From the NCBI GenBank assembly GCA_030765645.1, contig JAVCCE010000010.1:1-64000 (forward strand): a stretch of DNA of 64,000 nucleotides. The letters run 5' to 3'. Source of the stretch: Candidatus Hinthialibacter antarcticus. Lineage in GTDB: Bacteria > Hinthialibacterota > Hinthialibacteria > Hinthialibacterales > Hinthialibacteraceae. The notes below the pieces were generated by a model. It was given only the letters and a program-made list of their open reading frames with translations, was not told the DNA's origin and made no database searches. Positions 33,254-41,183 of the stretch are shown here, piece by piece. The translations under genes were made by a program, and so were the position numbers. Positions within the stretch are counted from its first letter, which is position 1. Each line of letters starts with the position of its first letter.

Positions 33254-34444
33254 ATGAGCGTAATTACGATGCCAAAAGATTACTCGCCTTTTACACCAGG
33301 AGTCCCTGTAGATCGCGAATACTTTATAGGTCGTGAAAATGAAATAACGACTTTCATCGACACGATCAGAAAATCAGTGCATAGAAAATCTTTTGAACGT
33401 ATGTTTGTGCTTGGGGAGAGAGGAATCGGAAAAAGTTCTCTATGCAAACATGCAAGTTTTGTCGCAGAGCAGCAATGTGAAATCATGAGTGTTCATGTTT
33501 CGCTAGGTGGCGTGAGCACATTAGATGAAGCCGTTAAGCGTATTTTTGATGCACTTATAAAAGATAATGTAGACAAACCTTGGTTTGGGTCAATAAAAAA
33601 GTTCTTTGGTAATCATATAAGCCAAATTGGTTTATTCGGCATAGACTTTGAATTCAACATTAGTGACCGTGATTTAAAGAAAGCAGTCCGAGAATTTATT
33701 CCAGCTTTGATGGATCTTATTCAAAAGATCAAAAACAGAAAAGGCATCCTTCTTATTTTGGATGACATTAATGGTCTAGCTGCACTTCCTGAATTTGCTC
33801 ATTGGTTAAAAAGTACAGTAGACCAAGTAGCAATAAAACAAAAACCGTTCCCTGTTACTCTCGTACTGGTTGGGTTGGCGGAACGAAGAAATCAATTAAT
33901 CTATACTCAACCATCATTAGACCGTGTTTTTGATTTAATCGACATTTTGCCTTTCGAAGAAGCCAAATCAAATGACTTTTTTTTAAATGCATTCAATACA
34001 GTCAATGTTAAAATCAAAGATGATGCTCTAAAAGTCTTATGGCAATATTCGCAAGGCTATCCGGTTTTCATGCATGAAATTGGAGATGCCGTTTTTAAAC
34101 ATGATAACGATGGAGTTATTTCATCGGAAGATGTTTATTTAGGTTCCGTTGACGCAACTCAAGTCATAGGAAAGAAATACATAGAATCAAATGTACTATC
34201 AGCAGTACATAGCCCTAAATATAAATCCATATTAAAACGTTTTAGCAAGAGAGAAATTGCATTTGCTTTCACAAGACAAGAATCTCTTGAAAAATTAAAC
34301 AATGAAGAATCTAAGGTCTTTGATAATTTTATTAGAAGAATGAAAAAGTTGAATGTAATTTGTCAAAATAATGAATTAGGCCTTGGCACATATCAATTCA
34401 CAAGTCTTCCTTATTATTTGTATTTCACTTTACATCGGAAATGA
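33254..34444 (+). CDS. AAA/STAND-like ATPase, probably horizontally acquired
   Basis: 396 residues. N-terminal GVPVDREYFIGRENEI is the typical start of AAA_16/archaeal-type ATPases. Walker A is GERGIGKSS (residues 54-62) and Walker B ILLILDDING (about 170-180). A sensor-like LVLVGLAERR follows, and the C-terminal 120 residues look like a winged-helix region (IAFAFTRQESLEKLN...FDNFIRRMKKLNVI). Related proteins act as Orc/Cdc6-like or signal-transduction ATPases, sometimes in defence modules, but no effector gene is adjacent. Codon use is clearly AT-rich compared with both neighbours, and the gene sits as a single insert between the DUF457 gene and korB. The ribosome site before ATG 33254 is weak. 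Confidence 0.75.
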   Translation: MSVITMPKDYSPFTPGVPVDREYFIGRENEITTFIDTIRKSVHRKSFERMFVLGERGIGKSSLCKHASFVAEQQCEIMSVHVSLGGVSTLDEAVKRIFDALIKDNVDKPWFGSIKKFFGNHISQIGLFGIDFEFNISDRDLKKAVREFIPALMDLIQKIKNRKGILLILDDINGLAALPEFAHWLKSTVDQVAIKQKPFPVTLVLVGLAERRNQLIYTQPSLDRVFDLIDILPFEEAKSNDFFLNAFNTVNVKIKDDALKVLWQYSQGYPVFMHEIGDAVFKHDNDGVISSEDVYLGSVDATQVIGKKYIESNVLSAVHSPKYKSILKRFSKREIAFAFTRQESLEKLNNEESKVFDNFIRRMKKLNVICQNNELGLGTYQFTSLPYYLYFTLHRK

Positions 34445-34466
34445 TATTCACTCATCTAATCAAAAA

Positions 34467-34498
34467 AAGCCGCCCCGGTTGTTTCACCAAGGCGGCTT
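34467..34498. terminator. Bidirectional terminator between AAA ATPase and korB
   Basis: AAGCCGCC and GGCGGCTT form an 8-bp stem with extra inner pairing. On the minus strand it is followed by seven T's, a strong terminator for the korAB operon; on the plus strand it can serve the ATPase gene less well. Confidence 0.8.
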
Positions 34499-34523
34499 CG
34501 TATTATATCACTTGATAAAAACC

Positions 34524-35558
34524 CTAATTTACGACCCAGGTTTCGCCGGAATGCAGCAGCGCTTTTAAGTCGCCGCCGGGTTTGTCCTGTTGCGCTTTCT
34601 CGACTTGGACGCGAACATCTTCATCATAAATCGGGCGATGCACCTGACGAAAAATCCCAACAGGGGCGGGAAACTCAGGATAATTCATCCCTGACAGCAT
34701 ATACGCCCGAGTCGGGTCCTGACGAGTGGAATCATGTACCAGCAGATCGCTTTCCGACACGCCGTTTTCACCAATGACAACGGCTTCAAGTTCATGGTCG
34801 GCATTAAGGCGAATGCCCTTCTCGCCGTCTTTGCCAAAGCGCATCGGCTGACCGTCTTCCAACTCCATCACCGTATCGGATTTCAACTTGCGGTCGGTCG
34901 CCCATTCCCAGGCGCCGTCGTTGAAGATGTTGCAATTCTGTAAGATTTCGACGAACGATGTCCCTTTGTGCCGCGCCGCCGCTTCCAGCGTCTCCGCCAG
35001 ATGTTTGGTATACACATCCACCGAACGCGCAACGAAACTCGCCTCAGCGCCCAACGCAATGCGCAACGGGTGCAGCGGGTTATCGACCGATCCGTACGGC
35101 GTCGATTTTGTTTTCTTACCGCATTCTGAGGTCGGTGAATATTGCCCCTTAGTCAGACCATAAATACGGTTGTTGAATAGCAGGATGGTTATATCCACAT
35201 TGCGGCGGATCGCGTGAATCAAGTGGTTACCGCCAATGCTGAGCGCATCGCCGTCGCCGGTAATGACGAACACATGCAACTCGGGGCGCATGATCTTTAA
35301 CCCCGTCGCAAACGCAGGCGCCCGCCCGTGGATCGAATGCAACCCGTAGGTATCCATATAATAGGGGAACCGGCTCGAGCAGCCGATGCCGGAAATAAAG
35401 GCGATGTCCTTTTTAGGAATCTGCATATTCGCCAGCGCTTTTTTCATCTGCGTCAAAATCGAATAGTCGCCGCAGCCGGGGCACCAGCGCACGTCTTGTT
35501 CTGAGCCGTAATCTTTCGGCGTTAATTTGGGTTCTTGAGGCGCGATCGCCATCGTCAT
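34524..35558 (-). CDS. korB: 2-oxoglutarate (2-oxoacid):ferredoxin oxidoreductase, beta subunit
   Basis: 344 residues. Binds thiamine diphosphate: WCPGCGDYSIL with cluster-binding Cys, GIGCSSRFPYYMDTYGLHSIHGRAPAFATGLK, and the TPP/Mg motif GDGDALSIGGNHLIHAIRRN...LFNNRIYGLTKGQYSPTS. Together with the alpha subunit it converts 2-oxoglutarate (or a similar 2-oxoacid) and CoA to the acyl-CoA, reducing ferredoxin. ATG 35558 shares its A with the korA stop codon TAA, with GAGGAG just before, so translation is coupled. Specificity for 2-oxoglutarate rather than pyruvate is inferred from the two-subunit layout. Confidence 0.9.
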   Translation of the reverse strand: MTMAIAPQEPKLTPKDYGSEQDVRWCPGCGDYSILTQMKKALANMQIPKKDIAFISGIGCSSRFPYYMDTYGLHSIHGRAPAFATGLKIMRPELHVFVITGDGDALSIGGNHLIHAIRRNVDITILLFNNRIYGLTKGQYSPTSECGKKTKSTPYGSVDNPLHPLRIALGAEASFVARSVDVYTKHLAETLEAAARHKGTSFVEILQNCNIFNDGAWEWATDRKLKSDTVMELEDGQPMRFGKDGEKGIRLNADHELEAVVIGENGVSESDLLVHDSTRQDPTRAYMLSGMNYPEFPAPVGIFRQVHRPIYDEDVRVQVEKAQQDKPGGDLKALLHSGETWVVN

Positions 35559-37429
35559 TACTCCTCTAATGCCTTCGTAATAGCAGACTGAATTTCTGAA
35601 ATCTGGAATGGACGGCCTTGGATTTTATTCAGCCCCTTGGCTTTCACCAGAAACTTGGAACGAATCAACATGCGCAATTGGCCCAGGTTGAGTTCGGGAA
35701 TCAACACATTTTTGAAGTTCGACAACACTTCGCCCAAATTTTTGGGGAACGGATTCAAATAACGCAAGTGCGCACTGGAAACCGACTTCCCTGCCTTGCG
35801 GGCGCGGTCAACGGCGGTTGTGATCGAACCGTACGTCCCGCCCCAGCCCAAGACCAACAGATCGCCGGTCTCTTTTCCGTTCACTTGCAGCGGTGGGATG
35901 TCTTCCGCAATGCCGTCGATCTTGTTCTGGCGCAACCGCACCATGAAATCGTGGTTTTCCGGGTCATAACTGACAGCGCCTGTGATGTGCTGTTTTTCCA
36001 AACCGCCCAGGCGGTGCTGCAAACCTTCCGTACCAGGGATCGCCCAGGGGCGCCCCAAACGCTCGTCGCGAATATACGGCTGGAAGCCCTTTTCCGAATT
36101 GACCTCAGTGGTGTAGTTCACTTCAATCTTCGGCAGCGATTCAACGTCAGGAATTCGCCAAGGCTCAGCGCCGTTGGCCAGATAGCCGTCAGAAAGCAGA
36201 ATCACGGGCGTCATGAACTTCAGCGCAATACGCGCCGCTTCCAACGCCATATCGAAGCAATCCGCAGGCGTCGCCGGAGCCACAATCGCTACAGGCGATT
36301 CGCCGTTACGTCCAAAAATAGATTGCAACAGGTCGGATTGCTCGGTCTTAGTTGGAAGCCCAGTGCTGGGTCCTCCGCGCTGGACGTTCACAATCACAGC
36401 GGGCAGTTCGGTCATTACGCCAAGCCCGATGGCTTCCATCTTCAACGCCAGGCCGGGGCCGCTGGTTCCGGTCACTGCCAGGCAGCCGCCAAACGAAGCG
36501 CCCAACACGGCGCACATCGCCGCGATTTCGTCTTCGGCTTGAAAGGTGGTTGCGCCGTGATTTTTATGCGCAGCGATTTCATGCAAAATATCGCTGGCAG
36601 GCGTGATTGGGTAACTTGCGTAAAACAATGGCTTATCAGAGAGTTTTGAGGCTGCGACTAAACCCAACACTACAGCGCTGTTACCGGTAACTTTGCGGTA
36701 CACGCCGGGTTTGATATCGGCTTTATCGACTTTATAAGAACTGGTAAACAATTCAGCCGTTTCGCCGTAGTGATACCCAGCCTTGAGAGCGCGCGTATTG
36801 GCTTCGAGCAGGTTTTCTTTTCCGGCGAATTTTTTCTCGATCCAGCGTGTAGTAGATTCAATGGGGCGGTTATAGACCCAAAATGCAAGCCCCAGCATGA
36901 AGAAATTTTTACAGCGGTCGCCAGACTTGCGGTCGAGTCCCAATCCTTCAATCGAATCGCGATTCAATTTCGTAAGTGGAATCGCCACAACCTGATAACT
37001 GCTGAGTGAACCATCTTCCAACGGGTTCTCTTTGTAGCCTGCTTTTTCCAAACTATCTTTGGAGAAAGATTCAGAGTTGACGACTAACAGGCCGCCGTCA
37101 ACCAATTCTATCAAATTGGCTTTCATCGCCGCCGGGTTCATAGCGAACAGCGCATCAATACCGTCGCCGGGCGTATGAATGTCCTGGCTGGCGAAATTGA
37201 TCTGAAATCCGCTGACGCCAGCGAGCGTTCCCGCCGGAGCGCGAATTTCCGCCGGAAAGTCCGGCAATGTCGCCACATCGTTACCGTGAATGACGGAGCT
37301 GGTGGTGAATTGGCTGCCCATCAGCTGCATACCGTCGCCAGAGTCGCCGGCAAAGCGCACTGTGGCGGATTCAATCGCCTGAATCTTTCGATTCAGGTTT
37401 ACGGGGTCTAAGGATTCCGCAGTAGACAT
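35558..37429 (-). CDS. korA: 2-oxoglutarate (2-oxoacid):ferredoxin oxidoreductase, fused gamma-alpha subunit
   Basis: 623 residues from ATG 37429. The gamma domain comes first (FAGDSGDGMQLMGSQFTTSSV, PAEIRAPAGTLAGVSGFQINF). The alpha domain follows from about 220 with the pyrimidine-binding YPITPASDILHE, QAEDEIAAMCAVLGASFGG, TGTSGPGLALKMEAIG and the substrate loop VNVQRGGPSTGLPTKTEQSDL. The last 150 residues are the CoA-binding region (LGWGGTYG). This fused arrangement is the common KorA form in anaerobes and reductive-TCA bacteria. No delta ferredoxin subunit gene is present, so it should use free ferredoxin. Promoter region is 37430-37706. Confidence 0.9.
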   Translation of the reverse strand: MSTAESLDPVNLNRKIQAIESATVRFAGDSGDGMQLMGSQFTTSSVIHGNDVATLPDFPAEIRAPAGTLAGVSGFQINFASQDIHTPGDGIDALFAMNPAAMKANLIELVDGGLLVVNSESFSKDSLEKAGYKENPLEDGSLSSYQVVAIPLTKLNRDSIEGLGLDRKSGDRCKNFFMLGLAFWVYNRPIESTTRWIEKKFAGKENLLEANTRALKAGYHYGETAELFTSSYKVDKADIKPGVYRKVTGNSAVVLGLVAASKLSDKPLFYASYPITPASDILHEIAAHKNHGATTFQAEDEIAAMCAVLGASFGGCLAVTGTSGPGLALKMEAIGLGVMTELPAVIVNVQRGGPSTGLPTKTEQSDLLQSIFGRNGESPVAIVAPATPADCFDMALEAARIALKFMTPVILLSDGYLANGAEPWRIPDVESLPKIEVNYTTEVNSEKGFQPYIRDERLGRPWAIPGTEGLQHRLGGLEKQHITGAVSYDPENHDFMVRLRQNKIDGIAEDIPPLQVNGKETGDLLVLGWGGTYGSITTAVDRARKAGKSVSSAHLRYLNPFPKNLGEVLSNFKNVLIPELNLGQLRMLIRSKFLVKAKGLNKIQGRPFQISEIQSAITKALEE

Positions 37430-37634
37430 TCTTTTAATTTTAACTCCAAATGCGTAGAAATTGCGCACGAACCCAAGCATTGGTCTCATACGCGTTAAAA
37501 CGGTGACTCACCTGGGGAAGGTTTCTCGTGTGAGAGGGCGATGATGATGACCGGTGGTGAACAACGCCGTTTGGTATTTCAACTACTTTATTTTCAGTAC
37601 GTTACAGAAAAAAATATGCTTCTAATACTGTATA

Positions 37635-37672
37635 GTGTATTCCACGCCGCCTAATACGCAACGTGGAACACA
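37635..37672 (-). terminator. Hairpin after hisB-like gene (weak terminator candidate)
   Basis: TTCCACG (37640-37646) and CGTGGAA (37662-37668) pair, with extra GTG/CAC pairing after a two-base bulge. It starts about 35 bases after the hisB-like stop on the minus strand. There is no T-run, so its terminator role is uncertain. Confidence 0.3.
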
Positions 37673-37706
37673 TTATATTCTATAAACTTTATAGGATATA
37701 TCAAGA

Positions 37707-38342
37707 TTACTTAGTCGATATATCAATAAATCCTGCGACGCCAACGGTATGGCCTTTGCGCCACGGGCATGGATTCAACGACGCGCGGGTCGCTTCACCA
37801 AATGCGCGGAACACCGCTTCCCAGATATGGTGGGGGTCTTCACCCGACAGAATGTCAATATGGATAGTCGCGCGGGCGCCTTGCGCGACGCCGCCTAAGA
37901 AGTTCCATAAATCCATGCAAAGCATGTCTTCAACCCGCTCTGGAATCACAACCGAGCCGCGATTAAAGTAAAAGCCGCTGCGGTATTCATACGATATTCG
38001 GGCGCGGGCGACGGCTTCGTCGATGAAACTTTCTCCAATTCCACTTGCGTTAACCCCTTGATTTTTAATCATTTGGTCAGTAACGCGCAACAGCGCCTCG
38101 CCAAAACATTGCCCTGCGTCTTCAGCGATGACGTGTTGGAGCACAAATTCTTTCATCTCGACCGAACAAGACAAATTCAAGCACGAACGCCAGGCCCATT
38201 GCTCAATCATGTGGCTGAGAAAATGAATGGTCGTGTCGATATTCCCTTTTAAGTTGGGGTCCATCTCTCCACCTTTGATGCCGGTGATGATGGTCGACTC
38301 ACGGGTTGCCCGTTGAATTGTGACTGGATCAAATTGAAACAT
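37707..38342 (-). CDS. HisB-like (imidazoleglycerol-phosphate dehydratase family) protein, divergent
   Basis: 211 residues, family length. The two-repeat IGPD fold is recognisable: HFLSHMIEQ (compare FLDHMLEQ), HVIAEDAGQCFGEAL (compare HHTVEDVGIALGEAL), FIDEAVARA (compare MDEALA) and GEDPHHIWEAVFRAF (compare GENDHHIVEAAFKAL). Several metal or substrate residues differ: one His of the first HH pair and the His of the farH-type helix are gone, and the SGR motif is RSGF. So either activity differs from true HisB or metal binding is altered. It follows the hisD-like gene by two bases, with AAAGGAAAGG before ATG 38342. No other his gene is present. I leave the symbol blank because the canonical residues are incomplete. 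Confidence 0.7.
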   Translation of the reverse strand: MFQFDPVTIQRATRESTIITGIKGGEMDPNLKGNIDTTIHFLSHMIEQWAWRSCLNLSCSVEMKEFVLQHVIAEDAGQCFGEALLRVTDQMIKNQGVNASGIGESFIDEAVARARISYEYRSGFYFNRGSVVIPERVEDMLCMDLWNFLGGVAQGARATIHIDILSGEDPHHIWEAVFRAFGEATRASLNPCPWRKGHTVGVAGFIDISTK

Positions 38343-38344
38343 AC

Positions 38345-39646
38345 TCAGCCTTTCCTTTCTGTCCGTACGGCGGCTGCGTGAGCAGGGAACCCTTCAAAAT
38401 CAGCAAATACAGCAACGTGGTCCCGCAGCGATTCGTAGCCTTCTTCGGTGACATAACTAAGCGACGTGCGCTTCATGTAATCATGCACGGTAACCACTGA
38501 TGATGTCTTCGCCCGCCCGCCAGTCGGCAGAATGGCGTTAACGCCCAGCGAATAATTGCAAATTGAAATGGGCGTAAACGGCCCCATCATAATTTCGCCT
38601 GCGTTTGTCAACTTTGTCACCAACGCCATCGGGTCTTTGGTGAGCACTTCCAAGTGCTCCGGCGCATAATCATTCGTAAACGCAATGGCTTCTTCTAATG
38701 TATCGGTCAAAACGACGCCGCCATAATTCGAAAACACCGTGGTGACGTAATCCTTTTGTTTTTCCGGCAAGGCATTTATCTTGTCAGGAAGAATCCTGAC
38801 CAGTTCATTCGCCAATTTTTCACTATGGGTCACTGCGAGCGCGGCGGAATACGGCCCATGCTCCGCTTCTATTAATAGGTCTGTCGCAACCAATTCTGGA
38901 TTGGCAAACTCATCGGCAAGAATAATAGATTCACTAGGCCCAGCGGGAGTTCCGAAGTCCATTACGCCATAAAGTATTTTCTTAGCCGCCGACGCGTAAA
39001 TGTTGCTAGGTCCAAGCATTTTAAGAACAGGGATAATCGTTTCCGTCCCCAATGCAAAGGCAGCAACCGCTTGAACGCCGCCGAAGCGGTATATTTCATC
39101 AATTCCAACAAGTTCAGCCGCGTAAAGTGAGGCGTCATCGACAGTTCCGTCAGCCTGTGGCGGCGTAACCACTGCGATGCGACCAACGCCAGCAATCTTC
39201 GCCGGGACGCCAAGCATCAACAGTACAGATGGATAGGCCGCCGTACCGCGCGGAACATAAAGCACGCAGCTTTCGATTGGAGAAACCTTCTCGCCGCACA
39301 TGAGGCCGGGGCCAACTTCGGTAAACCATAGTTCTTCGGGCATCTGGCGCTCATGAAAGGTCTTGATATTCTGATACGAAATATCAATCGCTTTTTTGAC
39401 TTTGGGATCAAGCCGGGCGCCTGCGGCTTTGATTTCTTCCTGCGTAACCCGCAGGCCGCATTGGCTCAAGTCGGCGCCGTCAAACTCTTTCGTTAGCGCC
39501 ACGATGGCTTTGTCGCCTTGCGCTTTGACGCGGTCTATAATCTCTTGCGCCTTGGGGATAAACGCATCAATATCCTGCCCGGAGCGGGCGAGTATTTTGG
39601 CCTTTTGTGAGTCAGGCGTTTGGTTCCAACGATATATAGGAATCAT
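38345..39646 (-). CDS. Histidinol dehydrogenase family protein (HisD or HisD-like)
   Basis: 433 residues from ATG 39646. NAD-dependent fold with FGTPAGPSESIILADE, LLIEAEHGPYSAA (metal/substrate His in AEH) and APEHLEV (catalytic Glu-His). The C-terminal motif reads YSLGVNAILPTGGRAKTSSVVTVHDYMKR, where true HisD has GxNHxLPTxGxAR: the His is replaced by Ala. The second metal-site Gln of AQAEH is Glu. Overall it resembles HisD paralogs, a group that also includes dehydrogenases for other amino- or sulfo-alcohols. Paired with a divergent HisB-like gene, it could be a repurposed module or simply the lineage's own variant of the histidine pathway. Confidence 0.75.
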   Translation of the reverse strand: MIPIYRWNQTPDSQKAKILARSGQDIDAFIPKAQEIIDRVKAQGDKAIVALTKEFDGADLSQCGLRVTQEEIKAAGARLDPKVKKAIDISYQNIKTFHERQMPEELWFTEVGPGLMCGEKVSPIESCVLYVPRGTAAYPSVLLMLGVPAKIAGVGRIAVVTPPQADGTVDDASLYAAELVGIDEIYRFGGVQAVAAFALGTETIIPVLKMLGPSNIYASAAKKILYGVMDFGTPAGPSESIILADEFANPELVATDLLIEAEHGPYSAALAVTHSEKLANELVRILPDKINALPEKQKDYVTTVFSNYGGVVLTDTLEEAIAFTNDYAPEHLEVLTKDPMALVTKLTNAGEIMMGPFTPISICNYSLGVNAILPTGGRAKTSSVVTVHDYMKRTSLSYVTEEGYESLRDHVAVFADFEGFPAHAAAVRTERKG

Positions 39647-39902
39647 TTTTGTATTTCTACCTTCGTTTAAGTATCGTAAAATTTTAGCATGTATCAATCA
39701 GTTACCGAGGGGCGCAAACCGGCTTAATCGTAAGAAATGGGGTTTTTCGATACACTTTCTCGATATAGACATTGTATAACCTGAATTTTTTTCATAAAAT
39801 GCCCAAACTTTTCGACGCATTCGATCATAACTGCATAGAATATCATCTTCCGAACCGAACAGCGCCGTTGAATGCGTAAATGAATCAAAAGGAGCCTTTC
39901 CA

Positions 39903-40331
39903 ATGAAGATGAAGAAATATTTATCGGCGGCAATGGGTATAGCGACGCTCGTATGTTTTGTTTTGGTCGTGAGTGGAGACTCTCAACTCTGGAGCCAGGA
40001 AAAAGAGCAACCGTCTTTTGCAAAGAATCTTCAGGTGCTGGAATTTGAAAGCAAAGAAGAATTATTTGCGTATATGCAAGAACTTCAACAAGCGCTCGGC
40101 GTCAAATGCAACTTCTGCCATGACGTGAAAAGCGGGTTCCACGTTGACAACCCCGACTTGCATAAAGAAATCGCCCGTAATTTTATGAAAATGGTGAAAG
40201 GCCTCAATGAAGGCTTCTTCAAAGACATGGATGACAAGGTAACTTGCTTTACATGCCACCAAGGCCGCAAGCACCCGGTGAATAGCCTGGCGGATTTAAA
40301 GAAACTCCAAGCAGCCGAAGCAAGCAACTAA
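39903..40331 (+). CDS. Di-haem c-type cytochrome (reaction-centre cytochrome subunit-like)
   Basis: 142 residues. An N-terminal hydrophobic segment (about 7-25) acts as signal or anchor. Two haem sites: CNFCH (69-73) and CFTCH (115-119). The spacing and the phrases LGVKCNFCHD, EIARNFMKMVKGLN and VTCFTCHQGRKHPV match the short proteins related to the photosynthetic reaction-centre cytochrome c family, found in many non-phototrophs as periplasmic electron carriers. Axial ligands could include Met95 or Met97. GGAG lies nine bases before ATG 39903. It is divergent from the hisD-like gene and has its own terminator. Confidence 0.8.
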   Translation: MKMKKYLSAAMGIATLVCFVLVVSGDSQLWSQEKEQPSFAKNLQVLEFESKEELFAYMQELQQALGVKCNFCHDVKSGFHVDNPDLHKEIARNFMKMVKGLNEGFFKDMDDKVTCFTCHQGRKHPVNSLADLKKLQAAEASN

Positions 40332-40357
40332 ACGAACACACTATATCAACCAAAAAT

Positions 40358-40381
40358 GGCCCTCAATCGAGGGCCTTTTTT
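40358..40381 (+). terminator. Rho-independent terminator after cytochrome gene
   Basis: GGCCCTC, loop AATC, GAGGGCC, then six T's. Confidence 0.9.
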
Positions 40382-40414
40382 AATGTTATGTGAATCAGCG
40401 CAAATATTTGGCCT

Positions 40415-40510
40415 ATTTATAAGGCGCGGGCGCTTCTCATTGAGCGCCTGTGCAAGAGGGCATGAAAGCCCGCACTGAAGCGAAGAGAGAAGTGCCCGCG
40501 CCTTATAAAT
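40415..40510 (+). repeat. Structured intergenic element, copy C (96 bp, different arms)
   Basis: Outer arms ATTTATAAGGCGCGGGCGCTTCTC and their partner (40487-40510) pair over 24 positions with a single G-U. The arm sequence is unrelated to copies A and B, yet the 48-base core matches them closely (GAGCGCCTGTGCA, GGGC-ATGAAA-GCCC, GCACTGAAGCGA). Conserved core plus compensating arms is the pattern of a structured element. It lies between convergent genes, right after the cytochrome terminator. Confidence 0.8.
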
Positions 40511-40526
40511 ACAGCTTGGTTCCACC

Positions 40527-41183
40527 TCATCCGGCGTATTTTATATAGCCGGTCGCGTGGCGGTTCACTGGAGTTCGACGCGTATCAGTGTCCGTGAAAT
40601 AGACTGGAGTGAACTTGAAACAAAGTTCCATATCTTCAATCATTCCATGAAGTTCTGAAATAATGGGAACAGCGGCTTCGTACATGGTTTTTCCGCCGCT
40701 GCCTTTGACTTCACTGGCGTCCATCAATTTTCCCCGTTTGAAAACAGTACCAACAGGGTTTACTTTTTTACCGCCGCCGCCGCCAGCCGCATTGCGAATG
40801 GCGCCCTGCGCACGAGATATCTTAAATCGTAGTTTATATTCTTTGTCGCCGCTTTTAAGAACAATTCCATCGTTGACTGGAACATTCCCGACGATAGCGG
40901 AAAACACGATTTGGTCGGTGAAGCGGCCTTCTAATTTGCAATCGCCAATGGTTCCCTCTAATTTGTCCGAAACGGGAAAGGTGCCAAAGGTGTTAGGGAC
41001 GGTTTTTCCTGTAAAACGTAACCGGACAGGGATGCCTTCGATCTCGCCGCGCAATCCACTGTTGTATGGGTAATTTCCTTGAAGAGTGCTGTGCCAGACG
41101 GCATAGTCCACATCGAGTTTCACATCAACTCGGCCCTTTTCACGAACAATCTCCCGCAGTTGGGACAGGCTATCAGAAGTCAT
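40527..41183 (-). CDS. Conserved-looking protein of unknown function
   Basis: 218 residues from ATG 41183 (AAAGGTGA about eight bases before); longer in-frame starts exist at 41207 and 41243. There is no signal peptide or membrane helix. Mostly short beta strands with many Gly and Lys (LRGEIEGIPVRLRFTGK, LEGRFTDQIVFSAIVGNVPV), a Gly-rich stretch (AAGGGGGKK about 133-141) that looks like a linker, and a C-terminal domain (MYEAAVPIISELHGMIEDMELCFKFTPVYF). The compact beta composition suggests a cytoplasmic binding domain. I recognise no family and see no functional clue in the neighbours. Confidence 0.6.
   Translation of the reverse strand: MTSDSLSQLREIVREKGRVDVKLDVDYAVWHSTLQGNYPYNSGLRGEIEGIPVRLRFTGKTVPNTFGTFPVSDKLEGTIGDCKLEGRFTDQIVFSAIVGNVPVNDGIVLKSGDKEYKLRFKISRAQGAIRNAAGGGGGKKVNPVGTVFKRGKLMDASEVKGSGGKTMYEAAVPIISELHGMIEDMELCFKFTPVYFTDTDTRRTPVNRHATGYIKYAG

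Noticed and set aside
19853-40510. Integron attC sites or REP/RAYT elements as identity of the three structured repeats
   Set aside because: No integrase, no attC R-box consensus and no GTAG-type REP tetranucleotide or RAYT gene in the window; the 48-base core fits neither.
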